Notes under the pieces: generated by a model
Told to the model about the DNA's origin: nothing
What the model saw: only the letters and a program-made list of their open reading frames with translations
The model's database searches: none
From: Beroe forskalii
Taxonomy: Eukaryota; Ctenophora; Nuda; Beroida; Beroidae
Assembly: GCA_011033025.1 (NCBI GenBank)
Contig: WFMF01000032.1
Location: 310,001-374,000, forward strand
DNA: 64,000 bases
Reading direction: 5' to 3'
Translations under genes and position numbers: made by a program
In this document: one piece after another, positions 45,885-56,802 of the stretch
How positions within the stretch are numbered: position 1 is the stretch's first letter
Layout of the letters: every line of letters begins with the position of its first letter

Positions 45885-47290
45885 AGAGTGCACCCTGGGA
45901 TGAAGGAGTACATCCCAGGATAGACATGAGTGTATCCCAGGATCAAGGAATCTCTTGCAGGATCATGGTGTCTTTCCCAGGATCAAGGAGACTCTCTCAG
46001 GATCATAGAGTCTTCCCTAAGTTCAGAGATACTCTCTCAGCATCAAGGAGACTCTCCCAAAATCAAGGAGACTCTCCCAAGGTCAAGGAGACTCTCTCAG
46101 GATCAAGGAGACTCTCTCAAGATCAAGGAGACTCTCCCAAGACCAAGGAGACTCTCCAAGGATCAAGGAGACTCTCTCAGGATCAAGGAGACTCTCCCAA
46201 GATCAAGTTGACTCTCAGGATCAAGGAGACTCTCTCAGGATCATTGAGTCTTCTCTAGGAGTAGGATCAGGGAGCCTCCCTCAGGATCATAGAGTTTTCC
46301 CAAGGATAAGGGAGACTCTCTCAGGATCAAAGAGACTCTTCCAAGGTGAAGGAGACTATCTCAGGATCAAAGAGACTCTCAGGATCAAGGAGACTCTCTC
46401 AGGAACAAGAAGTATTGTCAAGGAGTAGGATCAGGCCTCAGGGAGACTCTCTAAGGATCAAGGAGTCTCTTCAAGATCAAGGAGACTCTCTCAGGATGAA
46501 GGAGATTTTCTCAGGATCATTCAATCTTCCCAAGGATCAAGGAGTCTCTCTCAAGATCAAGGAGACTCTCTCAGGATCAAGGAGACTTTCTCAGGATCTT
46601 TGAGTCTTCTCAAGGATCAGGGAGACTCTCTCAGGATCAAGGAAGCAAGGAGACCCTCTCAGGATCAAGGACATGTTTTGCAGGATCAAGGATCTTGTCT
46701 TAGGATCTTGTCCTAAGATTTTGTCCTGGGATCAAAAAATGTACCGTGATGAAGGAGTGCAACCTGGATGAAGAGTCTGTCCCAAGATAGAGGAGCCTTT
46801 ACCAGGTTCAAGGATTCTTTTCCAGTATCAAGAAGTGCATCCCACTCTTCTAGGATGAAAAATACAATCCCAGGAACAAGGAATCAGTCCTAGGATGAAG
46901 GAGTTTCTCCTGGGATGAAGGAGTCTTTCAGATGAAGGAGTCTTTCAGATGAAGGAGTCTTTCAGATGAAGGAGTCTTTCCCAGGATCAAGGAGTCTTTC
47001 CCAGGATCAAGGAGTTCTTTCCCAGGATCAAGGAATCAGTCCTAGGATGAAGGAGTTTCTCCTGGGATGAAGGAGTCTTTCAGATGAAGGAGTCTTTCAG
47101 ATGAAGGAGTCTTTCAGATGAAGGAGTCTTTCCCAGGATCAAGGAGCCTTTTCCAGAATCAAGGAGTCTTTCCCAGGATCAAGGAGTCTTTCCCAGGATC
47201 AAGGAATCCTTTCCAGGATAAAGGAGTCTTTCCCAGGATCAAGGAATCCTTTCCAGGACCAAGGAAACTCTCCCATCATCAATATAAAGT
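45885..47290. repeat. Large ~20-bp minisatellite (AGGATCAAGGAGACTCTCTC)
   Basis: About 65 variant copies of AGGATCAAGGAGACTCTCTC. The right part shifts to AGGATCAAGGAGTCTTTCCC and a GATGAAGGAGTCTTTCA subtype, with a larger doubled block (about 46880-46990 and 47037-47130). Repeated Gly-Ser-Arg-Arg-Leu-Ser open frames here are artefacts. Confidence 0.95.
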
Positions 47291-47634
47291 GTGTATCCCA
47301 AGGACTAGCCTAAGTCAAGGTATGTTGGTAAGTTAGAGCACAGCACAAAAATTAAGAAGTGACCAAACACATGCAGACGGCAGAATATTCAAGCTGACCA
47401 AACTTGTATAATCTTTGGCAGATCAGCAAATAAATTTGGAAATTCATTGTGTATATACACCAATTTGCAATATTAATATTTGCAGAAAAATAACAGGCTT
47501 TAAAATTAAAACTAAATTGCTAAAAAATAATGGCATAATAACTATTTGAACATAAGAACTTTTTCTATATATTGCGAAAATGTCAATAATTTGAAAATTT
47601 TTAAAATTTTCACTGCATATTACATCGTAGGATG
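47291..47634. other. AT-rich spacer
   Basis: No gene, RNA or clear repeat is seen between the minisatellite and the GC-rich elements. Confidence 0.4.
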
Positions 47635-48178
47635 TTGCTAAACACGTATGAGTGTGTGAATCGCGCGGCGCGCTCCCCCAGCATCCCGTAGGGACTAGGG
47701 AAGCGCGCGGCGCGTACACACACCTATGCGGGCTTAGGAACGTTATCCTACCCTCGCTTGCCAGGCGTCGCGTTGCCTGGCCCCTCGCGTCACTTTGCGC
47801 TCTCGCTTAGCCATCCAGTCAGAAGAAATAGACGGGCAACGTCCATCGACATATTACAATGATGGACATTGGACGTTAAGGTGCGCGACGCTATTTATAT
47901 CCAGTCGAAGCAGAAATAGACGAGCAAAGTCCGTCGACATATTACAATGATGGACATTGGACGTTAAAGTGCGCGGCGCTATTAATATTGGAATTCGAAT
48001 CAGTTTGAGAATGTCACGTAAAATTCTTATTTGTACGGCATTTTCCGTACGGCGCGTTCCTAATAAGCCCGCATAGGTGTGTGTACGCGCGAAAGTAGAA
48101 ACATATTTTTATGAATATACATATAAAGAGCGCCGCGCGAGCCACACAGGGATATACGTGTTTAGCAACGATTAATAG
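47635..48178. repeat. GC-rich dispersed element copies and a ~95-bp tandem duplication
   Basis: TTGCTAAACACGTATGAGTG ... ACACACCTATGCGGGCTTAG at 47635-47738 and AAGCCCGCATAGGTGTGTGT ... GGGATATACGTGTTTAGCAA at 48066-48175 are two opposite-facing copies of the element clustered at 33-34 kb. Between them, a segment containing GTCGACATATTACAATGATG and GACATTGGACGTTAA is present twice (about 47840 and 47930). Confidence 0.8.
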
Positions 48179-48473
48179 TATCATCACACAAAAATATTTA
48201 ATATCTGTTAAAATAAGAGCAAAATTTTGCATTCGCCAGACGTTTTTCCTTCAGCCCCATATTTTATGACAAAATTTTAAACTAAACTAACTAAACTATG
48301 GGCCTGGTACCTTCAAACCAACATGCATCATCTTTGTAGAACAAATTCTGTCTTTCACTAAATTTTGTCTTTTACTGATACAGTCATCTTTGTAGTCATC
48401 TTTGTAGTCATCTCATGCATCATTTTGTTTATGTTTTTTGCTCTGATAGGTCAAGATGGCACCTGGAGGGGAG

Positions 48474-48575
48474 TTGCCAGACGTTGCCTGCCCCATATTT
48501 TTTTTCCCGTCCCGACTCTGCGAGTCGGGGCGCGCGCGCTTCGCGCGCGCAAGGGGGCCAGGCAACGCCTGGCAA
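48474..48575. repeat. Foldback element with nested GC hairpins
   Basis: Outer arms TTGCCAGACGTTGCCTGCCC and GGGCCAGGCAACGCCTGGCAA enclose CCCGACTCTGCGAGTCGGG and GCGCGCGCTTCGCGCGCGC hairpins. A related word, TTGCCAGGCGTCGCGTTGCC, occurs at about 47758. Confidence 0.85.
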
Positions 48576-48663
48576 GAGGGGAGGGCTTTGAGGATATGGA
48601 TGCTTCTCCAGCCAGCCTGCAATTCTTTTTGTTACCGGTCAATACATTGGACCTCCACATATT

Positions 48664-49341
48664 TTGAATCAGATTAACATTGGTGGTATAATTCTTCCTG
48701 GTAATATCTGTATAAGATTCACCTCTAATGTGCGAAACTTAGGGATCACAGTTGATAACAAACTTTCATTTGACACTCATGTTACTGCTCTCAAGAAAGA
48801 CTGCTTTCGCCTCATCAGAAATGTAGTAAAGAAGCGATTCATCTTCTCAAACGATCAGATGAAACTTGTTGTGAATAGTATTGTGGCCTGTAGACTGGAC
48901 TACTGTAATTCTATTTATTTTGGTATCAACGAAAACCTGTTAAACCAACTTCAGCTTATTCAGAATGCAGCTGCTAAAGCTGTAGTGGGCCTCTACAAGC
49001 ATGACCACCTAGGTGAAACTTTAAAAGAGCTGCATTGGTTACCAATTAAATATCGTGTTCAATTTAAATTGCTTTTATTGGTTTATAAGTGTCTGAATGG
49101 TCTGGGACCTGATTATTTAATGAGTATGTTTAGATATGCTGACTTTAATCATTCCATATATTTATATGAACCTAGAGTACTGTCACACTATGGTGAACGC
49201 TCATTTCAGAAAACGGGACCTAAACTCTGGAATTGCCTACCTTTAGAACTAAAAAATTGTTCTAATATTGAAATCTTTAAATCTGCACTGAAAACGCATC
49301 TGTTTAAGATTGCTTTTGACAACTATGGTACTGACACATAG
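48664..49341 (+). mobile_element. Non-LTR retrotransposon (CR1/L2/Jockey-like), reverse transcriptase C-terminus
   Basis: A 225-codon open frame begins mid-domain and ends TAG. It shows the LINE RT C-terminal landmarks: NLGITVDNKLSFDTHV, VVNSIVACRLDYCNSIYFG, LQLIQNAAAKAVVGL, LKELHWLPIKYRVQFKLLLL, VYKCLNGLGP, GPKLWNCLPLELKN, FKSALKTHLF. The catalytic palm (YADD) and endonuclease are missing, as expected for a 5'-truncated copy. The open frame is intact, implying recent insertion. A short ATTATTATTATT run near 49634 may mark the 3' tail. The foldback element lies just upstream. Confidence 0.9.
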
Positions 49342-49961
49342 TAATTTTAATTTTATTTTCTTGACTGGTTTTTGTGTATATAATAGGTAAGTGTCCTTTT
49401 TAATTTACTCAGTTTTCGTGTTTTCAATTTCCTGTTTGTTTTGGAATGACAGTGCTTATTTTTAATTCAAACTAGCTGTTAACTTATTATCTTAACTTAT
49501 TTTACTAAAATTTATCATTGATTAAATACTGGTGCACTGTCAGTTGTACTTAGCAAACAACAGTATGTTTTCCCATTGGCACAGCTGTGCATTAAAATAA
49601 GTTGATGTGCCACTATAATATAAAAGTTTAAATTATTATTATTATACATGGGTGAAGGGCAAGAGCATATTAAGCAGTTACATGTCGAAGTGGTAACCAT
49701 ATACCGCAACTTACATGGTCAATGCAGGCGACAACGCCGAGACTTTTTTGATTGTCTTTATAATGGATAATAATAATGCCGAGTTCATTATCAAAGGTAT
49801 ACGGTCACAGCTGACATCATGGAACTGGATTATACCCCGACCGGAAATAGGTAGGACCTACTATTCTCTGACCAAACAACAGTATTTCTTCCCCAGTTAT
49901 CTGTGACCCTCGTCCAAATCTAAGGTGTTTTTTTCATCGTTCTGGGAGGGGTCAAATGGAT
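49342..49961. other. LINE 3' UTR and flank
   Basis: AT-rich, with an ATT run at 49631-49645 as a candidate element terminus. A 63-codon open frame at 49715-49906 has no supporting features. Confidence 0.4.
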
Positions 49962-50054
49962 TGATCAAATAAAAAACGTGCACAATACACTTTTATGAAG
50001 ACATCTGCGCAAAAAAGCAAGCACACGCGATTGTGTGCCATTTTCATTTGATCA
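49962..50054. repeat. MITE-like inverted repeat with TGATCAAAT ends
   Basis: The left arm TGATCAAATAAAAAACGTGC then ACAAT is matched by the right arm ATTGTGTGCCATTTTCATTT then GATCA. A second TTTGATCA follows at once (50059). Confidence 0.75.
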
Positions 50055-52253
50055 GTTCATTTGATCAACGCGTAACAATGCAGGTGCCTAACGCTTAAGT
50101 AGATTTTTTGATTGCTCCTTTATAAAATATAATATCATTTTAAGCTTTTCTGCACAGTTATTCAGTGGAGACCGTATAACCAAACTTATATGGTCGCCAA
50201 AACAAGCTTGGGAGGGGTATAATTCACCTTATCTGTTATGTCCACAGGGGTTCTTAGTCTACATCATCCCTCATACTCTTTATCTCTATCAAGATGGGGG
50301 CAGTTGGTCTGTCTGATACTCCCTTGTACTTGGCGATAGTTGATCTTATAAATCTCCGGTGTTGGGTGTCAGGGTGGAGGTCTTGGTAAGAATCTCACAT
50401 TGTGTTGTGTTGGTTCAAGATCATTTTTATAGGTCTGGAGGGAGGGGCAGAAAGAAAGATATGTCTTACTCTTGAGGGCTAGTTTGAGTCTGATAAACCA
50501 TGGCGAAAGTCACCAAATTTCATTCCCCAAATTTAATAAGTGGATTTCCTCTGTTTAGAATTTTAAGAAATTAGGTTATCTTGGGTCCAAAAAATTAGAA
50601 ATTCAGGAAGGCCAATATCACTGAAGTGAATGGTGATCAATGCTGTAGAATTTCGAATACAAGTTCCCCTTTATTAAAAATTAAGTAGCCCATATTGAAC
50701 GATGACAATGAGGTGGAATAGCACAGAACTTAATATCCTATGAAAAATGTCGGCATGAAGAAACTTGAATATTCAAAATTGGCCCTAAATCATTTTAATG
50801 AAAAATAATATATTGCTTTGAGGATATTATTTATTTCAATACTTTTTCAGGACCTCTACCATAAAAACTTCATTTTTTGATTAAATCTATTTAAAATCAA
50901 TGATCAATTCTTCACAGTTCATTTCACTATGTATTTTATGTTTTCATTGACAAAATATGTATCAAATAAAAATTTGAGTTGAACGATGTTTAAAATGAGG
51001 TGAATAGCAACTGTGGGTAAACTCTACTATCTATCACCTGTGTCAGAATGCCAGAAAATGCTGGAATCCAGTGTGTAAGTACAACTTGAAGTACAACTTG
51101 AATATTCAATACTTAATTGGCCCTAATCAAGAAGGCTATTTTTGAAAAATAATTTGAAAAAATTTATATTGATATGCAATAATTTGATTTGGATATTGTT
51201 ATTTCAATATTTTTTCCAGGACTCTGCTCAGATAAAATGAATTGAACTGTTGTATCATGGCCCCATTCTAAAAACCTGTAGATTGTCCCCTGAAGAAAGA
51301 TTTAGCAGGTTTCAGAAAAATCAAACTAGAGTTTATACATAGGGTTTATTAATGATATAGACTGATGTTTGCTTGTGATCATTTTGTTAATGTTGATCAT
51401 CATATTACTACATCTTATATATTATATTGCAATTCTAATGCCTTAGTGAAATGTCCCAAGTTAATTCAAATTTACTATCTGTTTTGATCTGCTATGATCT
51501 GCTTTGATCTATAAGTATTCCTAAAGTTCAATGCAAATGCAATGCATCTTCATTCCAATGGGATTATCGTACCCCTTAACTGAACTAATAGGAAAAAACT
51601 TGACCCTACCTAGTTTTCTCAACAAAACATTGACAAAATGACAGTGTTGCCTAGAATCAAGTTCAGATAAACTGAAGATTCCTTGAAATCCATCTTTTCA
51701 CAATCAAAGCAAACAGAAAACATGATTTTAACTGTTGTATTTTTATGCAAAATTTGAGCTTTCAAATGTTAAAATTCGCTTCCCAAAATTTAAGCCCACT
51801 TAGCTTTCAAATTTCCCTCCTAGAAAATTTTGGGTCAACTGTCAACCAGGTCACATATTAGTACTAGATTCCTTTAAGGATACCCTCACATGTTACAATA
51901 ATCACCAAGAGGGGCCTTGGTTTCGAATGATTATGTTCTTATTGTAAATTAAATACAACTACTGTAAACTTGATTACGGGGGGACTTAGGTTTGAAATCG
52001 GCCAAATTGATTAAATGCCTTGGCCGGTGGAATGATCCCAAAGTGTGTACAATCGCATGTTCATGTTGTCCAGTTTAAAATTTTTTTGTAGTGCTGAACT
52101 CGTAACTTTGAGCCCTACAAAATAAGAATTGTTGATTTTTAACATTGACTGATTTCTATTATCATAATTGTTTAATAAGCTCCTAATCAGTAACCGTTAA
52201 GACTTTAGGATTTTAAAACATTGCTATACAGACATACAGTGTACCTTTTCCAG
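50055..52253. other. Non-coding, probably intron, with a degenerate duplication
   Basis: About 50755-50900 and 51090-51245 share AACTTGAATATTCAA, TTGGCCCTAA, GAAAAATAAT, GATATTGTTATTTCAATA and TTTTCAGGAC in the same order. No exon is supported. It ends in CCTTTTCCAG at 52253. Confidence 0.5.
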
Positions 52254-53276
52254 GTTGAACTACGGCTAGCGATGCTGACAAGACAAGAACAAGCATCACC
52301 TCCTGACTCTATCCCCCAAGAGTCCATTTTTACTCGGTCCAGAACTGTGTCTCGTAACGATGGATCCATAACTCCTGAGCACTCCTCACCTGCAGTTGCC
52401 CCATTCCCTGCCAGCTCCACATATCTCCCCCATATTGACAGTGAAACTGCCTCTGCCGCCCAGTCCTCTGTGTCTAGGTCTAAACAGAGGCGGGAACGGA
52501 GGAAGAAACTCAAAGCTGCACGAGCAGCTCCTCTCATCCCCCCTCTTGACCCTCCTCCGCCTGCTGCTAAGAATAACCTGGGGATTATCTCAATCCGTCG
52601 TAAGGACTTCCTGCCTGTTACACACGATGATTACAAGTTCTTGATTGGTAAGATCCTGGAAAAGGTGGTCTTTACCAATATAACAGAGTGCGTGTCTATC
52701 TACAAGTCCTTTCTTCGTGTGTTTTGTGACAGCAAGGAGAAGTTGCAATCAGTTTACAATTGTTGTAAAGATCTGCCTGGTATAACTGATAGTCACCCTG
52801 GATTTATTGTTGCTCTACCGGGCATGAAGTTCCCTGATGTTCACAGGATCGAGTGTAGGTTGCCGGATTATTACTCCTCCCGAGACAAATACTCCTCCCA
52901 ACTGCTGGTGCAGTGGTTCCTGGCTGGGTGCCCGAAGCACTTCAACTCTTCTCACGTGAAGTTTGTCAAGACGATGAAACTCAAGTCTTGTCAAAACACG
53001 AAGAAAAAGGTCGTGTTGATTCTGGAAGTTTCAACACAGGTGATGGATTTCGTAAAATCGAAAAGGTACTCAACTAAACTAGACAAGCGGTACCGTGTGA
53101 AGTGGCATCCTCACAGGAGTGGCATGGGTTACGATAACAAGAGGTACAGGAAGGTAGAAAATAGCGATGCATACTGGGGCAGAAAGAGATACATTGGTCT
53201 GGAGAGAACCAGAAATCGTGTTAACCCGTGTTTTGATTTCAGATACCATCCGTTTGAAAATTTAGTCAGTTTATGA
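52254..53276 (+). CDS. Last exon of an unrecognised basic protein (distant DUF4780-like pattern possible)
   Basis: The acceptor CCTTTTCCAG ends at 52253. The frame is open from GTT in phase 0, with the first ATG at 52272, giving 334-340 residues and TGA; AATAAA lies at 53306. The N-terminal third is disordered (Ser/Pro) with a basic patch SRSKQRRERRKKLKAARAAP. Residues about 120-290 look globular: VTHDDYKFLIGKILEKVVF, SFLRVFCDSKEKLQSVYNCC, FIVALPGMKFPDVHRIECRL, KVVLILEVSTQVMDFVKSKR, KRYRVKWHPHRS. The order (amplitude of hydrophobic blocks, LP motif, 'Lxlxvs...lk' block) recalls the DUF4780 arrangement seen in arthropod and other invertebrate proteins, but this is a weak visual match. Function is unknown. 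Upstream exons were not found. Confidence 0.6.
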   Translation, partial: VELRLAMLTRQEQASPPDSIPQESIFTRSRTVSRNDGSITPEHSSPAVAPFPASSTYLPHIDSETASAAQSSVSRSKQRRERRKKLKAARAAPLIPPLDPPPPAAKNNLGIISIRRKDFLPVTHDDYKFLIGKILEKVVFTNITECVSIYKSFLRVFCDSKEKLQSVYNCCKDLPGITDSHPGFIVALPGMKFPDVHRIECRLPDYYSSRDKYSSQLLVQWFLAGCPKHFNSSHVKFVKTMKLKSCQNTKKKVVLILEVSTQVMDFVKSKRYSTKLDKRYRVKWHPHRSGMGYDNKRYRKVENSDAYWGRKRYIGLERTRNRVNPCFDFRYHPFENLVSL

Positions 53277-53305
53277 ATTTACCAGGTATACACAATTGTA
53301 TTCAG

Positions 53306-53311
53306 AATAAA
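53306..53311 (+). terminator. Candidate polyadenylation signal AATAAA
   Basis: A canonical hexamer 30 nt after the stop codon of the preceding exon, consistent with it being the terminal exon. Confidence 0.6.
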
Positions 53312-54105
53312 CAGATATCTACTTTGCGTAATATTCATGTACTTTAAGTCGGTTCATTGCAAACTTAATGCCAACATTTCGCTTGTTATTAACTCGAATC
53401 AGACTGGTATTTCTATATCTAGATTCCATACCTGTAAATTGAGGTAACTATGTCAGTGACCTAAACTAAAAACTACCGAGTACTGGAATTTATTAATGTA
53501 GTGTTAATACATATTTTTAGAACGTTGTAAATTCTCAATATTTGAAGCATGGAAGTTTTAGTAGCTTTTAGTAACTTTACCTATAGTTATATTGTGGATA
53601 GATTTTAGTAAATATCTCTTCATATTCTTTATTCTTTACTTTTTATGAAGCAAAATGGACTGCTTGAATGAATATTCAATATTTTTCATGAATTTTATTC
53701 AGTATCATTCGTATAATTGCCGGTGGCCGTTTATGCTTTTGTACAAAAGTACAAAGAACTAGGTATGTTTCCTACTACATTGATATTTTAAATAATTTTC
53801 AGATCTGTAGTCTACAGCTGATGTAAGTGTCCATTTTCTGCCTGCCTGATGATGTTTGTATTACGTAAAATATGTTTATTGCACACATTCAACCTGTATA
53901 CATTTTAACCTGTACGAACGCCCATTTGTTTTAAATCCTATACTGAGTGTACAGCATGGAAATATACACGGCTATACACTAATAATTGGCGGGTGAGACC
54001 TACGTTATCCTCATGATTTAACGATGTGACGCATCCTGACGTAGTGACGTAGTGACAGTGTTGATTGATGATGATGTTCTCAGTGAATCACTGCCATCTA
54101 AATGT
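53312..54105. other. Intergenic, nothing recognised
   Basis: AT-rich sequence with no exon, RNA gene or clear repeat. Confidence 0.4.
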
Positions 54106-54815
54106 CGAATCACTGCTAACTCGCTGTGAGCTCTCTGCAAACTTACTGCCTACTCACTGCCCCCTCACTGCCTACTCACTGCCCCCTCACTGCCAACTCA
54201 CTGCCAGCTCACTGCCTACTCACCGCCCTCTCACCGCCCTCTCACTCCCTACTCACTGCCAGCTCACTGCCCTCTCAATGCCAACTCACTGCCTACTCAC
54301 TGCCCTCTCACCACCCTCTCACCGCCCTCTCACTCCCTACTCACTGCCAACTCACTGCCCTCTCACCGCCCTCTCACTCCCTACTCACTGCCAACTCACT
54401 GCCCTCTCACCGCCCTCTCACTTCCTACTCACTGCCCTCTCAATGCCAACTCACTGCCCTCTCAATGCCAACTCACTGCCTACTCACTGCCAACTCACTG
54501 CCCTCTCAATGCCAACTCACTGCCTACTCACTGTCTACTCATCACCCTCTCACCGCCCTCTCACTCCCTACTCACTGCCAACTCACTGCCCTCTCAATGC
54601 CCTCTCAATGCCAACTCACTGCCCTCTCAATGCCAACTCACTGCCTACTCACTGCCAACTCACTGCCCTCTCAATGCCCTCTCAATGCCAACTCAATGCC
54701 TACTCACTGTCTACTCAATGCCTACTCACTCCCAACTCACTACCCTCTCACTGCCAACTCTATACCAGGATCACTGCCTACTCACTGTCAAGTCACTGCC
54801 CTCTCGCTCTACTGG
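54106..54815. repeat. 11-bp minisatellite (CTCACTGCCNN)
   Basis: About 63 copies of an 11-bp unit such as CTCACTGCCAA, CTCACTGCCCT, CTCAATGCCAA and CTCACTGCCTA. Because 3 x 11 = 33, two plus-strand frames stay open for about 250 codons. These are artefacts with a pure 11-residue periodicity. Confidence 0.95.
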
Positions 54816-56032
54816 CTCAGTCCGAGGATCCCTGATTTAAGGACCGAGTACCACTCGCTGCCAAGTGCCAACTAACTGAGTTTGAATTACGTGCTCATTA
54901 TACAGCAGCGAGTCCTCTCCAGCTATAGGTAATTGCAGTGGTACTATATAATATTCCTCCTCGACTTTGTCTTTTCTGCGTGTTTAAGTGGTTAGTACAG
55001 CTATAGTCTATCATATTTGTATGTCATACTCATCTTGGACTATATTTTGTATTTCATGTTAAAATCCATGTTTTGAGGCAAGTACCAACCGGATCATCTG
55101 AGAGATATATCCTTTTCTAAGACTTGTTAATTAGTCTTGTAAATGTTTTACTTTTGTAATAAATGTTGTGTTTAAAGAGCTCAGTTTTCTACCTTACAAC
55201 CGGCAAAGAGGTGGTCTAACGTCATCAACTCACTCATCTGAACCATGATCATGACGTCATCAACTCACTTAAATCTGAACCATGATCATGCCCTCGCTCA
55301 CAAAGTCAAATATCTCCAGACGTAAAGTAAGCTTCTGTAGAATTTCGTATATTGACATTTATTCCAGATCCAGACCTCCAGAGCTAGAAAGTAGAACTTG
55401 ACTTTGACGTGAAGTCAAAGATACAGCACAAGCCTTTGTATGTGATTTAGTGATGATTACTTAAGATTAAGCAGAATTAAGATGGTTGAACTTTTAATTG
55501 TCTAGGTTGACACACATCTGATGTACAATAACTGGATGTTTTGTTTTGTTCTGTTGCATTCAAGAAGAACTAAAGAATAATGAAGACAGTTGATTGATAA
55601 TCTTAGCAACAAGATTAATGCCGGCGCTTAATAATTTCCCTCCCTGCGGTGCTTGATGTAACCTTAGCATCATGATACAACACGCGCCGTAAAATGACAC
55701 ACAAGTACAGAACCGAAGCCTTTTCCTCCAATTCATATTCCATAGCCCAACTCGCTCCTAAGATCTTAAGACACGAAGTCTTCATTACCACTATTACATT
55801 AATCTAGGATGTACCGTAAGTTAATGTTTGAGCACGTGGCACGGATGGGCCTATAATATTTACATTTTAGACAACCGACAGCCTCAAAATTTGGAGTTTT
55901 GTGATTTCGGGGGATATCTAGAAAGTAGAAACTAAAATCGTATATTTTGATCGCATTTTAATCGCGAAACATGAACTATTCTCAATAGATTAGGCATGAT
56001 ACGGAGGTGCAGTAACATTTTCTGTCACACAG
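54816..56032. other. Non-coding, probably intron or upstream region
   Basis: Contains a two-copy repeat GACGTCATCAACTCACT with CTGAACCATGATCATG (about 55219 and 55251). AATAAA occurs at 55158. The last 20 bases form an acceptor ending at 56032. Confidence 0.45.
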
Positions 56033-56802
56033 CCACCCTCTCAAGGTTGATATCTTCCTCCTCTCCACGACTGGGTATTGACGAATTCTTTCCTGATTAC
56101 GTCATCAAGGTATGATTTAGAACACGGTTGTGGGAGATCAAACTTCACTTCAAGAAGGTATGACATGAATTCGTGGACCCCCATAGGTGATAACGTAATA
56201 TGTAAACGATCCCTAATCTTTCCACCAGGACGAGAAGAACAGGACGCTAGTAGATTCCAGTGAGGAGTCTCCTATAACCCTCCTATGACCTATAACCCTC
56301 TTATACCCCTCCTATAACCCTCTTATAACCCTCTTATAACCCTCCTATAACCCTCCTATAACCTATAACCCTCTTATAACCCTCCTATAACCCTCCTATA
56401 ACCCTCTTATAACCCTCCTATAACCCTCCTATAACCCTCCTATAACCCTCTTATACCCCTCCTATAACCCTCCTATAACCCTCTTAAAACCCTCCTATAA
56501 CCCTCCTATAACCCTCTTATACCCCTCTTATACCCCTCCTATAACCCTCTTAAAACCCTCCTGTAACCCTCTTATAACCCTCCTTCCACCAGGACGAGAA
56601 GAACAGGACGCTAGTAGATTCCAGTGAGGAGTCTCCTGATGTGACGCAGTTCGCTGATCAGTCCTCTCAGAGTCTCGACTTTGGGAGATCGTGGGAGGTG
56701 GCAGACTTACAGACACTCAAGTCACCTGTCCTACATAAATACTCTGACACCATTGGACTTGTGGAAAACTCTGTGTATAAATGCATCATTATTTGGTTCT
56801 AG
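56033..56802 (+). CDS. Two exons of an unrecognised protein, running into satellite array B
   Basis: Exon 56033-56109 (two bases then 25 codons, TLSRLISSSSPRLGIDEFFP then DYVIK, donor GTATGA) joins in phase 0 to an exon starting at 56593 (acceptor CTTCCACCAG): DEKNRTLVDSSEESPDVTQF, ADQSSQSLDFGRSWEVADLQ, TLKSPVLHK. From 56737 the sequence is satellite; the frame continues KYSDTIGLVENSVYKCIIIW and then TAG at 56800-56802. No good donor occurs before the satellite, so the exon is truncated by the array, or uses satellite DNA as its end. Codon bias and splice phase support a real gene. The family is not recognised. Confidence 0.5.
56220..56637. repeat. 54-bp exon-start duplication flanking an 11-bp minisatellite
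   Basis: TTCCACCAGGACGAGAAGAA and the following 34 bp occur identically at 56220-56273 and 56584-56637. Between them lie about 28 copies of CCCTCCTATAA / CCCTCTTATAA. The duplicated piece includes the acceptor and the first 45 bases of the second exon, so the minisatellite separates a decoy partial exon from the intact one. Confidence 0.93.

Noticed and set aside
45926..47336. Ser/Arg/Gly-rich open frames resembling SR-type proteins
   Set aside because: They are translations of a ~20-bp minisatellite in several frames.
49715..49906. 63-codon frame downstream of the LINE fragment
   Set aside because: No domain, no splice sites, and composition like surrounding non-coding DNA.
54065..54875. 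Two overlapping ~250-codon plus-strand frames
   Set aside because: Both are products of an 11-bp minisatellite open in several frames; periodicity is exactly 11 residues.
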